Shown piece by piece: positions 1 through 9,165 of a stretch of DNA of 63,141 nucleotides (positions are counted from its first letter, which is position 1; each line of letters opens with the position of its first letter). Below the pieces are notes generated by a model, which did no database searches, had not been told where the DNA came from, and worked only from the letters and a program-made list of their open reading frames with translations. This DNA is from Campylobacterales bacterium. Its GTDB lineage: Bacteria; Campylobacterota; Campylobacteria; Campylobacterales; JALSKU01. Where the stretch lies: positions 1 through 63,141 of the forward strand of contig JALUBK010000046.1 of NCBI GenBank assembly GCA_027044945.1. Direction: 5' to 3'. Position numbers and translations under genes: made by a program.

Positions 1-140
1 GGAGAATTTGATAAAATAACAGGTTTTAAAAATGCAACTTTTCTTATTTTCCTTTTTAAAAATTCCATAAGCCCCATAGAAATCACCAATCCACCAGCAC
101 CTTTTTCAAGAGATGTCACAAAAAGAGTTTTTAGTTTCAT
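1..140 (-). CDS. pta: Phosphate acetyltransferase, N-terminal start only (runs off the window)
   Basis: Only the first 46 or so codons are in the window; the gene continues beyond base 1. The reading frame begins at an ATG (138-140) with an AGGA ribosome site 8 bases upstream. The visible residues start MKLKTLFVTSLEKGAG and go on with a short hydrophobic-basic stretch ending KVAFLKPVI, which resembles the P-loop/dethiobiotin-synthetase-like N-terminal domain of long-form Pta, the enzyme that makes acetyl-phosphate from acetyl-CoA. It lies on the same strand as murF, 105 bases downstream of it. The fragment is too short to exclude another member of the same ATPase-like fold. Confidence 0.6.
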   Translation of the reverse strand, partial: MKLKTLFVTSLEKGAGGLVISMGLMEFLKRKIRKVAFLKPVILSNS

Positions 141-245
141 TTTTAATATCCTAATTTTTTTATATCATTCTTAACATTTGTCTTTTTTTTGATTTATCAA
201 GATACAATTTTTTTAAATTTGGTATTTTGTCAATAGATCACTTTA

Positions 246-1691
246 TCATACAAAAGTCGGTGCATCATTGGAAAAAAGTATCAAATCCCCTTCTCTCGTC
301 TCTTTTGCAAGAATTTCTTGCATTTTACTTTTATCCGAAAGAATTAATTTTTTACATTTTTTTAAATTTTCTAATAAAATTATACTATTTGCCTTTCCCG
401 TAATAATAGATAAATCAAATATTTCATCAATTTTTTTAGCAAGTTTTATATTTGCTTCTTTTGTGCTTTCAATAATCCCCGGAGTTATGATAACTTTTCT
501 ACCTGAATATTGTTTTATTAATTCATAAGAACTTATCATACCTTCCAAATTTCCATTATAACTATCATCAATAATCAACTTTCCATTGCTTTGAATAAGT
601 TGCAGACGATGTTCAACCTGTTTCAAAGCTCGAACTCTTTTTTTTATTGTATCCAAATCCATTCCAAGTTCTTTTGCCATCAAAATTGATGCAGTAATAT
701 TTATTGCATTAAAATCGCCAAGTATATTTTTTGCTTCAAACTCTTCAAGATTTCCATTTATTTCAACTTTAAAACTCAATCCTTCGAGTGTAGCATTTAT
801 CTCTTTTATCTCATCTCCAAAAATTTGAACTTTTTCATTCGGTTTTACATTAGCATTTTTATACACATAAGCTTTTATAAGATTTTTACTTTGCAAAATC
901 TCCATTTTTGTGTCTCTGATATTTTCTAAAGTTTTAAAATATTCTATATGAGCAGGTCCAATTTTACCGACAATTGCATAATGATTTTGCACGATATTAA
1001 CTATTTTTTTTATGTCTCCTCTTTGTCTTGCTCCAGCTTCCACTATATAAACTTCTGTCCCTTTCGGTAATAAAGTATTAATATCTTTAACAATACCGGC
1101 TTCAGTATTTACACTTTTTGGAGTTTTATAGGTTTCAAAATTATTTTTTATAATTTGATAAAGAAAATTTTTCATACTTGTTTTACCATAACTAGCAGTT
1201 ATTCCAATAATTTTTAAATTTGTCATGGAAGAAATTTTTCTTTTAGCCTCTTTTTTAAATCCTTCAAATAAAATTTTTTCAAAAATATCACTCACAAAAA
1301 CTGTTACCACAAGAGGTAGAATAACTCCATAAATATAACATTTTTGAGTTGCTAAACATAAAATATCTTGAAAAGTAGTTGCCAAAATCAAAAATAAAAA
1401 AAATCTTTTAACTCTAGGAGTAAAAACTAATTTTTTATCAAGTTTTCTTTGCCACATATAATAAGTAGGTAAAAGTGCAAAATAAAAAAATATCCAAAAA
1501 TATTCTTTTGTAAAATAATATGAAAAAACAGGCACGATAAATAAAAAAATATGCCATAATGGTTTTGTATGTTTAAAAATAACTCTATCAAGTTTATAAT
1601 TATACCATTGCAAGTTTATTATTAAATACCAACCAAGAGAAACAGTAAAAAGAATATGAGAAAATATTATAAAAATAGTCATATAATTCAA
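246..1691 (-). CDS. murF: UDP-N-acetylmuramoyl-tripeptide--D-alanyl-D-alanine ligase (MurF) with N-terminal membrane region
   Basis: MurF joins D-Ala-D-Ala to the UDP-MurNAc-tripeptide, the last cytoplasmic step of peptidoglycan precursor synthesis. Residues about 163-171 (GITASYGKT) form the Mur-ligase P-loop, followed by the EAGARQRGDI and HRLQ...DDSYNGN stretches of the central and C-terminal domains. The first roughly 135 residues are not the usual UDP-substrate domain: they contain several hydrophobic helices, an arrangement known in Campylobacterota MurF, and suggest membrane attachment near MraY/MurG. The start is TTG at 1691, with AAGGAG six bases upstream; it overlaps the upstream hydrolase stop by four bases, so the two are probably translationally coupled. 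The substrate Ddl makes is encoded two genes upstream. Confidence 0.93.
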   Translation of the reverse strand: MNYMTIFIIFSHILFTVSLGWYLIINLQWYNYKLDRVIFKHTKPLWHIFLFIVPVFSYYFTKEYFWIFFYFALLPTYYMWQRKLDKKLVFTPRVKRFFLFLILATTFQDILCLATQKCYIYGVILPLVVTVFVSDIFEKILFEGFKKEAKRKISSMTNLKIIGITASYGKTSMKNFLYQIIKNNFETYKTPKSVNTEAGIVKDINTLLPKGTEVYIVEAGARQRGDIKKIVNIVQNHYAIVGKIGPAHIEYFKTLENIRDTKMEILQSKNLIKAYVYKNANVKPNEKVQIFGDEIKEINATLEGLSFKVEINGNLEEFEAKNILGDFNAINITASILMAKELGMDLDTIKKRVRALKQVEHRLQLIQSNGKLIIDDSYNGNLEGMISSYELIKQYSGRKVIITPGIIESTKEANIKLAKKIDEIFDLSIITGKANSIILLENLKKCKKLILSDKSKMQEILAKETREGDLILFSNDAPTFV

Positions 1692-2407
1692 ATCATACTC
1701 CTTAATATTTCATGTGATATAAATTCACCTTGTTTTAAAAAAAAGAAATGCTCTCCCGGCAATGGATAAAATTTAGAATTTTTTATAAAAACATGAATTT
1801 GTTTTCCTGAGCTTAAAGGTGTAGTTTTATCATCTTTACCCCAAAATATAAGTGCTTGATTTGAAAAATCTTTAAATTGGTTTGAAAAATCTTCATTTAT
1901 TACATTTTTAAAAGTTTCATACATGTTTTTAGATAAATTTTGTGCATCTTTTGAAACAAATATTTTATACATACGAGACAATCCTATATTTTTAAAAATT
2001 TTAAAAATAATTATTTTCATTTTAACACTTAAAGATTTTTTTTCAACGATTCCTGCACTGCTTAAAAGAACCAAAATATTTGGATTTAATAACAATGCAA
2101 CTTTTCCTCCGAAAGAATGGCCTGCTATTATATCTGTTTTTGCTTTTATATCTTGTAAAAAAATTTTAATAATATTTGCATAATCTTTTGTATTTAAAAT
2201 TATATTATTTGAACTTTTACCAAATCCGGGAAGATCTATATAAATATGTCTAAAATTTTTCATTTTTTTTTCAAAAGCTTGTTTCATGATCTCTTTATTG
2301 CTTCCCCATCCATGCAACACAATAAAATCAATAGATTTATCCGGATTTATTATCTCATAAGAAATATTAAAATTATGGTTTTTATAAAAAATTTCTCTTA
2401 TAGCCAA
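1688..2407 (-). CDS. Alpha/beta-fold hydrolase
   Basis: A 239-residue protein with the alpha/beta-hydrolase pattern: HGWGSN oxyanion region near residue 32, the nucleophile elbow GHSFGG (about residues 96-101), an acid region FWGKDDKTTP, and a late histidine in PGEHFFF. The catalytic Ser-Asp-His set is therefore visible, but the substrate is not. TTG start with GAGGAG six bases upstream. The stop overlaps the start of murF, and homologues sit beside murF in Campylobacter, which hints at a linked envelope role but does not prove one. Could be an esterase, thioesterase or BioH-like enzyme. Confidence 0.85.
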   Translation of the reverse strand: MAIREIFYKNHNFNISYEIINPDKSIDFIVLHGWGSNKEIMKQAFEKKMKNFRHIYIDLPGFGKSSNNIILNTKDYANIIKIFLQDIKAKTDIIAGHSFGGKVALLLNPNILVLLSSAGIVEKKSLSVKMKIIIFKIFKNIGLSRMYKIFVSKDAQNLSKNMYETFKNVINEDFSNQFKDFSNQALIFWGKDDKTTPLSSGKQIHVFIKNSKFYPLPGEHFFFLKQGEFISHEILRSMI

Positions 2408-2424
2408 GAAAAACTCCTCTGTTT

Positions 2425-2670
2425 TTATTTTAAAACATTTATTTTTTGAGATGTTCTTTTATTTTTTTCATAAAGTTTTTGAATAATTTCATAAGCATCT
2501 TTTAATTTTTCATATTCATCTATATGTAAAAGAATTGCTTCAAATTTATTATTTTTTACAATAACCACCCTATCCTTTTCCTTTTTTACAACAGATTTTA
2601 AAATGGAACTAAAATTTCTTACAACTTCAGTAGCAGTATATATTTCATCTTTTTTATATAAAGTTGCCAT
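2425..2670 (-). CDS. Phd/YefM-family antitoxin-like DNA-binding protein, no toxin beside it
   Basis: An 81-residue protein with the Phd/YefM N-terminal fold (TATEVVRNFSSILKSV, then VVIVKNNKFEAILLHIDEYEKL). In classical toxin-antitoxin pairs this domain binds the operon's own promoter and the C-terminus neutralises a toxin. Here the tail after residue 60 is short and lysine-rich, and the next gene downstream is a hydrolase, not a Doc, YoeB or RelE toxin. ATG start with AAGG seven bases upstream. The 57-base gap before it holds a TATAAT box and two sets of direct repeats (listed separately), consistent with self-regulation. A similar gene occupies this place in Campylobacter, so it appears to be part of the core order rather than a mobile module. 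Confidence 0.75.
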   Translation of the reverse strand: MATLYKKDEIYTATEVVRNFSSILKSVVKKEKDRVVIVKNNKFEAILLHIDEYEKLKDAYEIIQKLYEKNKRTSQKINVLK

Positions 2671-2692
2671 GATGATACCTTTTGTAATTCGT

Positions 2693-2732
2693 AAAATAAT
2701 ACATAAAATAATACATATTATAACATATTATT
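2693..2732 (-). promoter_or_regulatory. Putative promoter and operator repeats of the Phd-like gene
   Basis: On the minus strand a TATAAT -10 box lies at 2722-2717, about 47 bases before the ATG. Directly downstream of it are two perfect 12-base direct repeats (plus-strand AAAATAATACAT at 2693-2704 and 2705-2716). A second near-perfect pair (ACATATTATA at 2713-2722 and ACATATTATT at 2723-2732) covers the -10 box and runs into the 3' end of ddl. The two repeat families are imperfect inverses of each other. The layout is what a repressor site over a promoter would look like; binding by the Phd-like protein is inferred. Confidence 0.5.
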
Positions 2733-3765
2733 TACATTTTACGGCATTTATAGAATTAATATATTTATAATCTATATCTATTTTTCTTTGTTTTGGCAAA
2801 TTTAGAGATATCATAGATAAAATATCATTAAAATCATCAAATAAATAATTAGCCAAACTTCCGGGAATTGGATTGATTTCATTTAAATAAATTTTATCAT
2901 CTTTGTAAAAAAAATCACACCTTATAATAGCTCCTTCAAAAAGTGTTCCATATATATTTTTAAAGTTATTTTGTATTCTTTTTTTCAATTCTTTTGAAAG
3001 ATCTGCCTTGTTAGCTCCTTCGCTTCTTGAAAAATCAAGATATTTTTTATCAAAATCCAAAATACTTTCTTTTCTTGGCTCTTCTATCATAGAAAAAATA
3101 AATCCATCTTTTGATTTAATACCTGCTAAATTATATTCTTTAATATTGTCATAAAAAGGCTCTATTAAAATATCATCATCAAATTCATAAGCAACATCTA
3201 ATGCATATTCCAACTCAGAATTTTTTTTAACGACACTCAATCCTATGGAACTTCCAAGCCTCAAAGGTTTTATTATTATTGGAAAATCAAAATCTATAGT
3301 TTGTTTAAAATTTTTATTTAAAACTTGATATGGTAAAGTTTCTACATTTTTACTTTTAGCATATAATTTTGTAAATTCCTTATTGAAACTTATCACACTT
3401 CCTTCTGTTCTAGGTCCAATATAATTAATATTGAAAAAATCCAACAAAGAGGGGATTGTTCCATCTTCTCCATCTTTTCCATGAATTAGATTGACAATCA
3501 AATCAAATTCTATTTTTTTTTCTTTTAAAAGTAATTTTTGATAAAATCCGCCTTTTTTTAAAATTAATTTTTGTGCTTTTTTATATTCAAAACTACTAAA
3601 ATATTTTGCTTTTAACTTTTCTTCATCTATAAGATAAAATTCTCTATCTTTGTCGCAAAAAATATAAATTTTTTCTTCATTTATTACATTTTTCAATGTT
3701 ATAGCACTTACAATACTTATTTCATGCTCATAACTATTTGCTCCAAACAATATAGCATATTTCAT
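2728..3765 (-). CDS. ddl: D-alanine--D-alanine ligase
   Basis: Makes the D-Ala-D-Ala dipeptide that MurF attaches to the peptidoglycan precursor. The 345-residue ATP-grasp enzyme shows the N-terminal EHEISIVSA (about 13-21), the substrate loop HGKDGEDGT (95-103), the ATP-grasp strand KPLRLGSSIG (166-175) and the metal-binding NEINPIPG near residue 313. ATG start preceded by AGGA. It follows ruvA by 12 bases and precedes the Phd-like gene on the same strand; murF lies two genes further on, so the dipeptide maker and user are co-located. Confidence 0.95.
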   Translation of the reverse strand: MKYAILFGANSYEHEISIVSAITLKNVINEEKIYIFCDKDREFYLIDEEKLKAKYFSSFEYKKAQKLILKKGGFYQKLLLKEKKIEFDLIVNLIHGKDGEDGTIPSLLDFFNINYIGPRTEGSVISFNKEFTKLYAKSKNVETLPYQVLNKNFKQTIDFDFPIIIKPLRLGSSIGLSVVKKNSELEYALDVAYEFDDDILIEPFYDNIKEYNLAGIKSKDGFIFSMIEEPRKESILDFDKKYLDFSRSEGANKADLSKELKKRIQNNFKNIYGTLFEGAIIRCDFFYKDDKIYLNEINPIPGSLANYLFDDFNDILSMISLNLPKQRKIDIDYKYINSINAVKCK

Positions 3766-3777
3766 TTTTTTTCCTAT

Positions 3778-4326
3778 TTAACTAAGTTTTTTTAATGCTT
3801 CTTTTATTAAAGAAGAGGTTTCAGTGCTAACACATCCTGTAAGCACTTTTATTATTTTATCTTTTTTAAACCCAAGACTTTCTAATGCCTGTAAAGTTTC
3901 ATTATAACTTGTATTTTCAGAAGTTGCAAAATCAAGAGAAAAATCACTAAGTTCTACTAAAATTCTTTTAGCACTTTTTGGTCCAATACCTGGAACCATT
4001 TTTATACTACTTATATCATTTGAAGCAATAGCTTTAGCAAAATCAGAAGGAGTAAAAGTAGAACAAATAGCCATCGCAATACTTGGACCAACTCCATTTA
4101 TTTTGATAACTTTATCAAACATGAGTTTTTCCTGAATATCTATAAAACCATATAAATTATTACTCTCTTCTTTTATAATCTGTGTAATATACAAAGATAT
4201 ATTATTTTTATCTATTTTTGAATTACAGTTTAAAGAAATATGAATTTTTCTTGTTATTCCATAAGTTTTTAAATATAAAAAAGTAGGATCTTTTTTTATT
4301 ATTTCACCCTCTATTGCTACTATCAT
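3778..4326 (-). CDS. ruvA: Holliday junction branch-migration protein RuvA
   Basis: RuvA binds four-way DNA junctions and loads the RuvB motor during recombinational repair. The 182-residue protein has an N-terminal OB domain (1 to about 62, with LYGFIDIQEKLMFDKV), two helix-hairpin-helix motifs (INGVGPSIAMAI and VPGIGPKSAKRILVEL), and a short C-terminal domain III (ETLQALESLGFKKDKI) that contacts RuvB. No ruvB or ruvC is in the window. The start is ATG, three bases after the fapA stop. Confidence 0.95.
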   Translation of the reverse strand: MIVAIEGEIIKKDPTFLYLKTYGITRKIHISLNCNSKIDKNNISLYITQIIKEESNNLYGFIDIQEKLMFDKVIKINGVGPSIAMAICSTFTPSDFAKAIASNDISSIKMVPGIGPKSAKRILVELSDFSLDFATSENTSYNETLQALESLGFKKDKIIKVLTGCVSTETSSLIKEALKKLS

Positions 4327-4329
4327 CGA

Positions 4330-6243
4330 CTATCCAAACTCATTTTTTCTTTCTATCTGATACTTATCTTCTTCAATTTTACTCAAAGTAATTTTTTTGA
4401 ACAATTCTCCCTTTTTTGTTGTATATGTTATTTCTATTTTTGGAGAAAGTAAAACAAATTTAATTTCATTATATTCTGTCCAAATAGAATGATTTATAAT
4501 CTTTGCATTAAGAACAGCAGATTGTATATTTTCTATTTTTTCTTTTAAAACTTTTCTCTCATTTTTTTCATTTTTAAGTTTTTCCAATAGAGAATTATAT
4601 AGATTAACCAAAGAATGATAATCTTTTATTTTTTTAATAAGTGCGATTGGTGGTTCTTTTCCATCTTTTTTTAATTCAATTATTTTTTGCTTAACCATGA
4701 TTGCTGGTTCTTTGTTTTTTTCTATTAATAACTTTTTATTTTTTATCATATCCATAGTAGCTTTAATATTTGCATCATTCTTTTTCATTTGTTGTTCTAA
4801 TTCTATAATTTTGTCATGACAGCCTAAAATCTTAGAAGGATCTATTATAAATTTATTATTTTCTCCTTTTAGTTCTGAAATCTCAATAAGCTCAGATGCT
4901 ATCAATGTTGTATTTGAAACAAGTTGCTTTATAAAAATTTTTTCTGCGATAATTTCTCCGCCTATCATTTGATCAACTTTTACATCCTTGCCGTTAACTT
5001 TTCCGCCTTCTATTCGTTTTATATCAATATTTTTTCCTTCAGCATATCCTCTGTGAACACTAATCTTTAATTCATCTGCAAATATTTTTGAACTTTTATG
5101 AGTTTGCCCGCCTATTTCAGCTTTTTTTGCTTTTACGATTGCTCCACTTCCGATATTTCCTTCTACTTTAATTTCTGTAGATTCTACATTCATTCCAGGA
5201 CCAACTGCATCTTTTAAAAAATCATTTTCTTTAATGTTTATTTTTGTATTTGTGTTTAAATCAGCTTCTATGGAACCAGTTGTCTTAAAAGATATTTCTT
5301 CAAGCTCCATGTTGTCACTAATATCATATTTATCACCCTCTTTATTAACAAATCCATCTTTTTTAGCTACAAAAATTATTCTATTTTCATCCTCTTTTCT
5401 TTCAATATTTTCACTAATATTAAAATCTATATTATATTTTTCTTTCGCTTCTCGAACTTTTAAAAAATCACCCTTGCAGTTTCTACCATTTTTTCCATTT
5501 TTTGCTTTTATATATTCGATAATAATATCTCCAGCTTGAACAGCTTGAACATATCCTCTTTTTGAGTAATCAATTTTACCCTGCTTGTCTTTTACATTTA
5601 AATTTTTTTTATAATGAAATATTAGTTTATCATCAATAGGCTGAATAGGGTCAACACAATGACAAACAATAAAATTATAATCTTCATCCAAAAAGCCATT
5701 TACTCGTATTTTTGAAATAATTTTTTCTACTTCTTTATCCATTTCACTTGAAAACATAGATAACAAAACTGATTGTTTCGCAATTCTTTTATTTATTTCA
5801 TTTATAATTAATTGTTTTAGATTGCTACTATATTTTACATCATAATTTTTCTTAACCGTAGCAATTATTTTTGTAAGATACTTATTTGTCCCTAAAGCAA
5901 TATCAAAAATTGGTTTATCTTCGTTTTCTTTTATAAATATTTCTATTTTGTATTGTTGTTTGATTAGTAATTCTTCATTCAAAAGAAAATCTTCATCTTT
6001 AAATTGTTCTATATTGTCTTTGTTTACTTCCATCCATTCATCATCTTTATGTGCTTTAAATACAGTTTTGACAGACATTAAATTGAAATCTAATTCATTT
6101 AAAGGAATATTCTTAGTAGAAGAAATATTTTTTAATTCTTGGTTTATGTTTTCAGTATCAACTACGATATTTTGAAACTCTGTTTGTTGAATATTATTCT
6201 CATCAATAGGATTGTTTTCTTTTGATTTGTTGAAAAAAGCCAA
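4330..6243 (-). CDS. fapA: FapA family (DUF342) polymer-like beta-helix protein
   Basis: A 637-residue protein of the DUF342/FapA family, often called flagellar assembly protein A. The family core is a right-handed beta-helix-like stretch, visible here in the middle third as repeated short GxxIxAxxxxI units (for example GSIEADLN, GNIGSGAIVKAKKAEIGG, GGEIIAEKI). It is followed by a lysine-rich coiled coil (about 470-575) and a small C-terminal beta domain. In some bacteria FapA acts in polar flagellum placement, but the group's copies are poorly studied, so its role here is open. TTG start with AAAGG eight bases upstream; divergent from murJ. Confidence 0.8.
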   Translation of the reverse strand: MAFFNKSKENNPIDENNIQQTEFQNIVVDTENINQELKNISSTKNIPLNELDFNLMSVKTVFKAHKDDEWMEVNKDNIEQFKDEDFLLNEELLIKQQYKIEIFIKENEDKPIFDIALGTNKYLTKIIATVKKNYDVKYSSNLKQLIINEINKRIAKQSVLLSMFSSEMDKEVEKIISKIRVNGFLDEDYNFIVCHCVDPIQPIDDKLIFHYKKNLNVKDKQGKIDYSKRGYVQAVQAGDIIIEYIKAKNGKNGRNCKGDFLKVREAKEKYNIDFNISENIERKEDENRIIFVAKKDGFVNKEGDKYDISDNMELEEISFKTTGSIEADLNTNTKINIKENDFLKDAVGPGMNVESTEIKVEGNIGSGAIVKAKKAEIGGQTHKSSKIFADELKISVHRGYAEGKNIDIKRIEGGKVNGKDVKVDQMIGGEIIAEKIFIKQLVSNTTLIASELIEISELKGENNKFIIDPSKILGCHDKIIELEQQMKKNDANIKATMDMIKNKKLLIEKNKEPAIMVKQKIIELKKDGKEPPIALIKKIKDYHSLVNLYNSLLEKLKNEKNERKVLKEKIENIQSAVLNAKIINHSIWTEYNEIKFVLLSPKIEITYTTKKGELFKKITLSKIEEDKYQIERKNEFG

Positions 6244-6357
6244 TTTTAAAACCTTTTTTAATTTTTATCTCATATTATATTAAAATTAAATTAAAACGAG
6301 GTAAATATAAGTATTTTTTTGTTATTATTTCATTAAAAAAAGAGATAAAAAAGATAA
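6244..6357. promoter_or_regulatory. Divergent intergenic region, fapA / murJ
   Basis: The 114-base gap drives genes outward both ways. For fapA a minus-strand TATAAT -10 box is visible at 6279-6274, with no recognisable -35, as is usual for sigma-70 promoters in this group. For murJ no clear -10 could be singled out in the A/T-rich sequence, and its ribosome site is weak (an AGAGAT stretch about 12 bases before the ATG). Confidence 0.4.
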
Positions 6358-7764
6358 ATGATAAAATCAATTTTTACAAACAGTTTTGGTATACTAATTT
6401 CTAGAATTTTTGGATTTATAAGAGATCTGTTGACTGCTTCTATCCTTGGAGCAAATATTTATAGCGATATGTTTTTTGTCGCATTTAAATTGCCAAATCT
6501 TTTTAGAAGAATATTTGCAGAAGGAGCTTTTACTCAAAGTTTTCTTCCATCTTTTAGTAAATCAAAGAACAAATCAGCATTTACAATATATATTTTAATC
6601 AGGTTTTTAATTATTATATCTATCTTAACAATTCTGGTAACAATATTTGATACTTTTTTTACAAAGCTTATAGCAATGGGTTTTTCAGAAAAAATTATAA
6701 AAGAAGCTGCCCCACTTGTAGCTATAAATTTTTATTATCTTATTTTTATTTTTTGTGTTACTTTTTTAGCTACACTTTTACAATATAAAAATCATTTTGC
6801 AACAACAGCTTTTTCAACCGCACTATTAAATATTTCTATTATTTTATCACTGCTTATTTCCAAAGGTGCTCAACCTAAAATTATTGTTTTTTATATGAGT
6901 TATGCAGTTGTTATTGGCGGTATTTTGCAATTATTTGTTCATATCATTGCTATAAAAAAACTCAAATTGGATAAAATATTTAAAACTGGATGCGAAGCAC
7001 TAAAAAGAAAAAAATATAATTTAAATAAAGAACTTAATTATTTTTACAGCCACTTTTTTCATGCAATTATAGGCAATTCAACCGCTCAAATATCAGCTTT
7101 TTTAGATACTTATCTTGCTACTTTTTTAATAAGCGGAAATATAAGTTATCTTTATTATGCAAATAGAATTTTTCAACTGCCTCTTGCTCTTTTTGCAATA
7201 GCAGTCTCAGTTGCAATTTTTCCAAAAATAGCAAAATATTTAAAAAATAAAAATTTTTTAGAAGCTACCTTAATGATAAAAAAAAGTTTTTGGATATTAA
7301 TTTATCTTTTAAGCATATCAACTGTTGGGGGTATAATTTTATCGAAAGAGATTATTTGGCTTCTTTTTCAAAGAGGAGCTTTTAGTGCATCTGATACAAC
7401 ACATACGGCTTTTATACTTAGCATGTATATGATAGGACTTTTGCCTTTTGGACTTACTAAAATATTTTCATTATGGCTTTATTCGTTAAATAAGCAAAAA
7501 ACAGCAGCAAAAATATCTTCTATATCATTAGGGGTAAATATAATTTTGTCTTTAATTTTTATAGCACCGTTAAAGGCTGGAGGATTGGCTTTGGCTAGTT
7601 CCTTATCAGGATTTGTTCTTTTCTATTTAACAATCAAAGAATTTGGAAAAAAAGAGTTTTTTGATATAATAATAGATAAAAAAATTATATATCTTTTTGT
7701 TATTTTAATACTTGAAATTGTAATTTTATATATGTTAAAAGGTTTTATTGATGTTTATATATGA
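6358..7764 (+). CDS. murJ: Lipid II flippase MurJ (MviN)
   Basis: MurJ moves lipid II across the inner membrane so that peptidoglycan can be polymerised outside. The 468-residue MOP-superfamily protein has about 13-14 hydrophobic helices and the diagnostic N-terminal block RIFGFIRDLLTASILGANIYSDMFFVAFKLPNLFRRIFAEGAF..SFLPSF, containing the arginines lining the cavity. It starts at ATG 6358. Its last codons overlap the cysS start, so the two form an operon. Being next to the murF/ddl run on the other strand, it extends the peptidoglycan cluster. Confidence 0.95.
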   Translation: MIKSIFTNSFGILISRIFGFIRDLLTASILGANIYSDMFFVAFKLPNLFRRIFAEGAFTQSFLPSFSKSKNKSAFTIYILIRFLIIISILTILVTIFDTFFTKLIAMGFSEKIIKEAAPLVAINFYYLIFIFCVTFLATLLQYKNHFATTAFSTALLNISIILSLLISKGAQPKIIVFYMSYAVVIGGILQLFVHIIAIKKLKLDKIFKTGCEALKRKKYNLNKELNYFYSHFFHAIIGNSTAQISAFLDTYLATFLISGNISYLYYANRIFQLPLALFAIAVSVAIFPKIAKYLKNKNFLEATLMIKKSFWILIYLLSISTVGGIILSKEIIWLLFQRGAFSASDTTHTAFILSMYMIGLLPFGLTKIFSLWLYSLNKQKTAAKISSISLGVNIILSLIFIAPLKAGGLALASSLSGFVLFYLTIKEFGKKEFFDIIIDKKIIYLFVILILEIVILYMLKGFIDVYI

Positions 7765-9136
7765 TTCTCATGCTAGAAAAAAGTTAAAATTTGAACCTTT
7801 AGAAGAAGGTAAAGTTTCTATTTATGTATGTGGTCCGACTGTTTATGACGATGCTCATTTAGGACATGCAAGAAGTTCTATCGTATTTGATCTTTTAAGA
7901 AGAGTTTTAAAAGAGTTGGGATATGAAGTAACTTTTGTAAAAAATTTTACCGATATTGACGATAAAATTATTAACAAAATGAAACAAAACAACCAATCAT
8001 TAAAAGATATTACAACTCATTTTATAAAAAGATACAAAGAAGATATGCATGCTTTAAATGTTTTGGATGCTGATATAGAACCAAAAGCAACTGAAACTTT
8101 AGATGAAATAAAAGATATGGTAAGCACTCTTATAAAAAACGGATATGCTTATACATTAAAAGATGGTGTATATTTTGATACAAGCAAAGATAAAGATTAC
8201 TTAACTTTGACACATAAAAATCAAGATGAAACTCAAAATAGAATAAAATGCAATTTTGGAAAAAAAGATCAAAAAGATTTTGCTTTGTGGAAATATGCCA
8301 AGCAAGGTGAGCCAAGTTTTCAAGCTTCTTTCGGAGGAGGACGACCGGGATGGCATATAGAGTGTTCTGCGATGATAAAAAAATATTTAGCAAAAAATGG
8401 AAAATATCAAATAGATATACACGGTGGCGGTTCTGACTTATTTTTTCCTCATCATGAGAACGAAGCTGCACAAACTAGATGTGCCACTCATCAAATTTTA
8501 TCAAAATATTGGATGCATAATAATTTTGTTAATATAAATGGTGAAAAAATGAGTAAATCTTTAGGAAATAGCTTTTTTATAAAGGATGCTTTAAAAGTTT
8601 ATGATGGAGAAATTTTAAGATTTTATCTTTTATCGACTCATTATAGATCCAGTTTTAACTTCAATGAAGAAGATTTATTAAATTCAAAAAAAAGACTTGA
8701 TAAACTTTATAGACTTAAAAAAAGAGTTTATGGGAAGAATGGAAATACCGTTAATAAAAAATTTAAAAAAGATATGCTTGAGGCTTTAAGCGATGATTTA
8801 AACATTTCAAAAGCTTTAAGTATTATTGATGAAATGATTTCTGTATCAAATGAAAAATTGGATTTAAATTCTAAAGACAAATATTTGCAACAAGAGATAA
8901 TTGCAAATATTTCATTTATTTCAAATATATTGGGAATTGGCTTAAAAGATAGTTTTAAATATTTTCAATTAGGAATTACCACCGAAGAAAAAGAGATAAT
9001 AGAAAAGCTTATTTTAGAAAGAGATGAAGCAAAAAAAAGCAAAAATTATCAAAAAGCTGATAAAATAAGAGAAAAACTTTTGAAAATGGATATTAAAATA
9101 ATGGATACTCATAAAGGAACAGTATGGGAAAAATAA
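7751..9136 (+). CDS. cysS: Cysteinyl-tRNA synthetase
   Basis: Class I aminoacyl-tRNA synthetase charging tRNA-Cys. From the chosen ATG the 461-residue protein shows Cys27 (YVCGPTVYD), HLGH (36-39), C205, the HHENE zinc/active-site block (234-238) and KMSKS (266-270). A TTG codon at 7748 also starts the frame, but ATG 7751 gives the normal N-terminus and lies eight bases after AAAAGG. The gene starts 14 bases inside the end of murJ. The msbA gene that I recall following cysS in C. jejuni is absent; pyrD comes next. Confidence 0.95.
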   Translation: MFIYDSHARKKLKFEPLEEGKVSIYVCGPTVYDDAHLGHARSSIVFDLLRRVLKELGYEVTFVKNFTDIDDKIINKMKQNNQSLKDITTHFIKRYKEDMHALNVLDADIEPKATETLDEIKDMVSTLIKNGYAYTLKDGVYFDTSKDKDYLTLTHKNQDETQNRIKCNFGKKDQKDFALWKYAKQGEPSFQASFGGGRPGWHIECSAMIKKYLAKNGKYQIDIHGGGSDLFFPHHENEAAQTRCATHQILSKYWMHNNFVNINGEKMSKSLGNSFFIKDALKVYDGEILRFYLLSTHYRSSFNFNEEDLLNSKKRLDKLYRLKKRVYGKNGNTVNKKFKKDMLEALSDDLNISKALSIIDEMISVSNEKLDLNSKDKYLQQEIIANISFISNILGIGLKDSFKYFQLGITTEEKEIIEKLILERDEAKKSKNYQKADKIREKLLKMDIKIMDTHKGTVWEK

Positions 9137-9165
9137 TTTTTTATTTTTATCTTTTATTAAAAATA

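Noticed and set aside
228-233. TTGACA as the -35 of a pta promoter
   Set aside because: No -10 box lies at 16-18 bases on the minus strand; the match is probably chance in AT-rich sequence.
2425-2670. Complete toxin-antitoxin module
   Set aside because: Only the Phd-like antitoxin half is present; the downstream gene is an alpha/beta hydrolase and the upstream one is ddl.
5234-5539. Open frames on the strand opposite fapA, gatB, murF and others
   Set aside because: They lack ribosome sites, have no recognisable domains, and lie fully inside well-supported genes.
4330-6243. FapA as proof of a flagellar operon here
   Set aside because: The family name is misleading; the neighbours are cell-wall and repair genes and no flagellar promoter precedes it.
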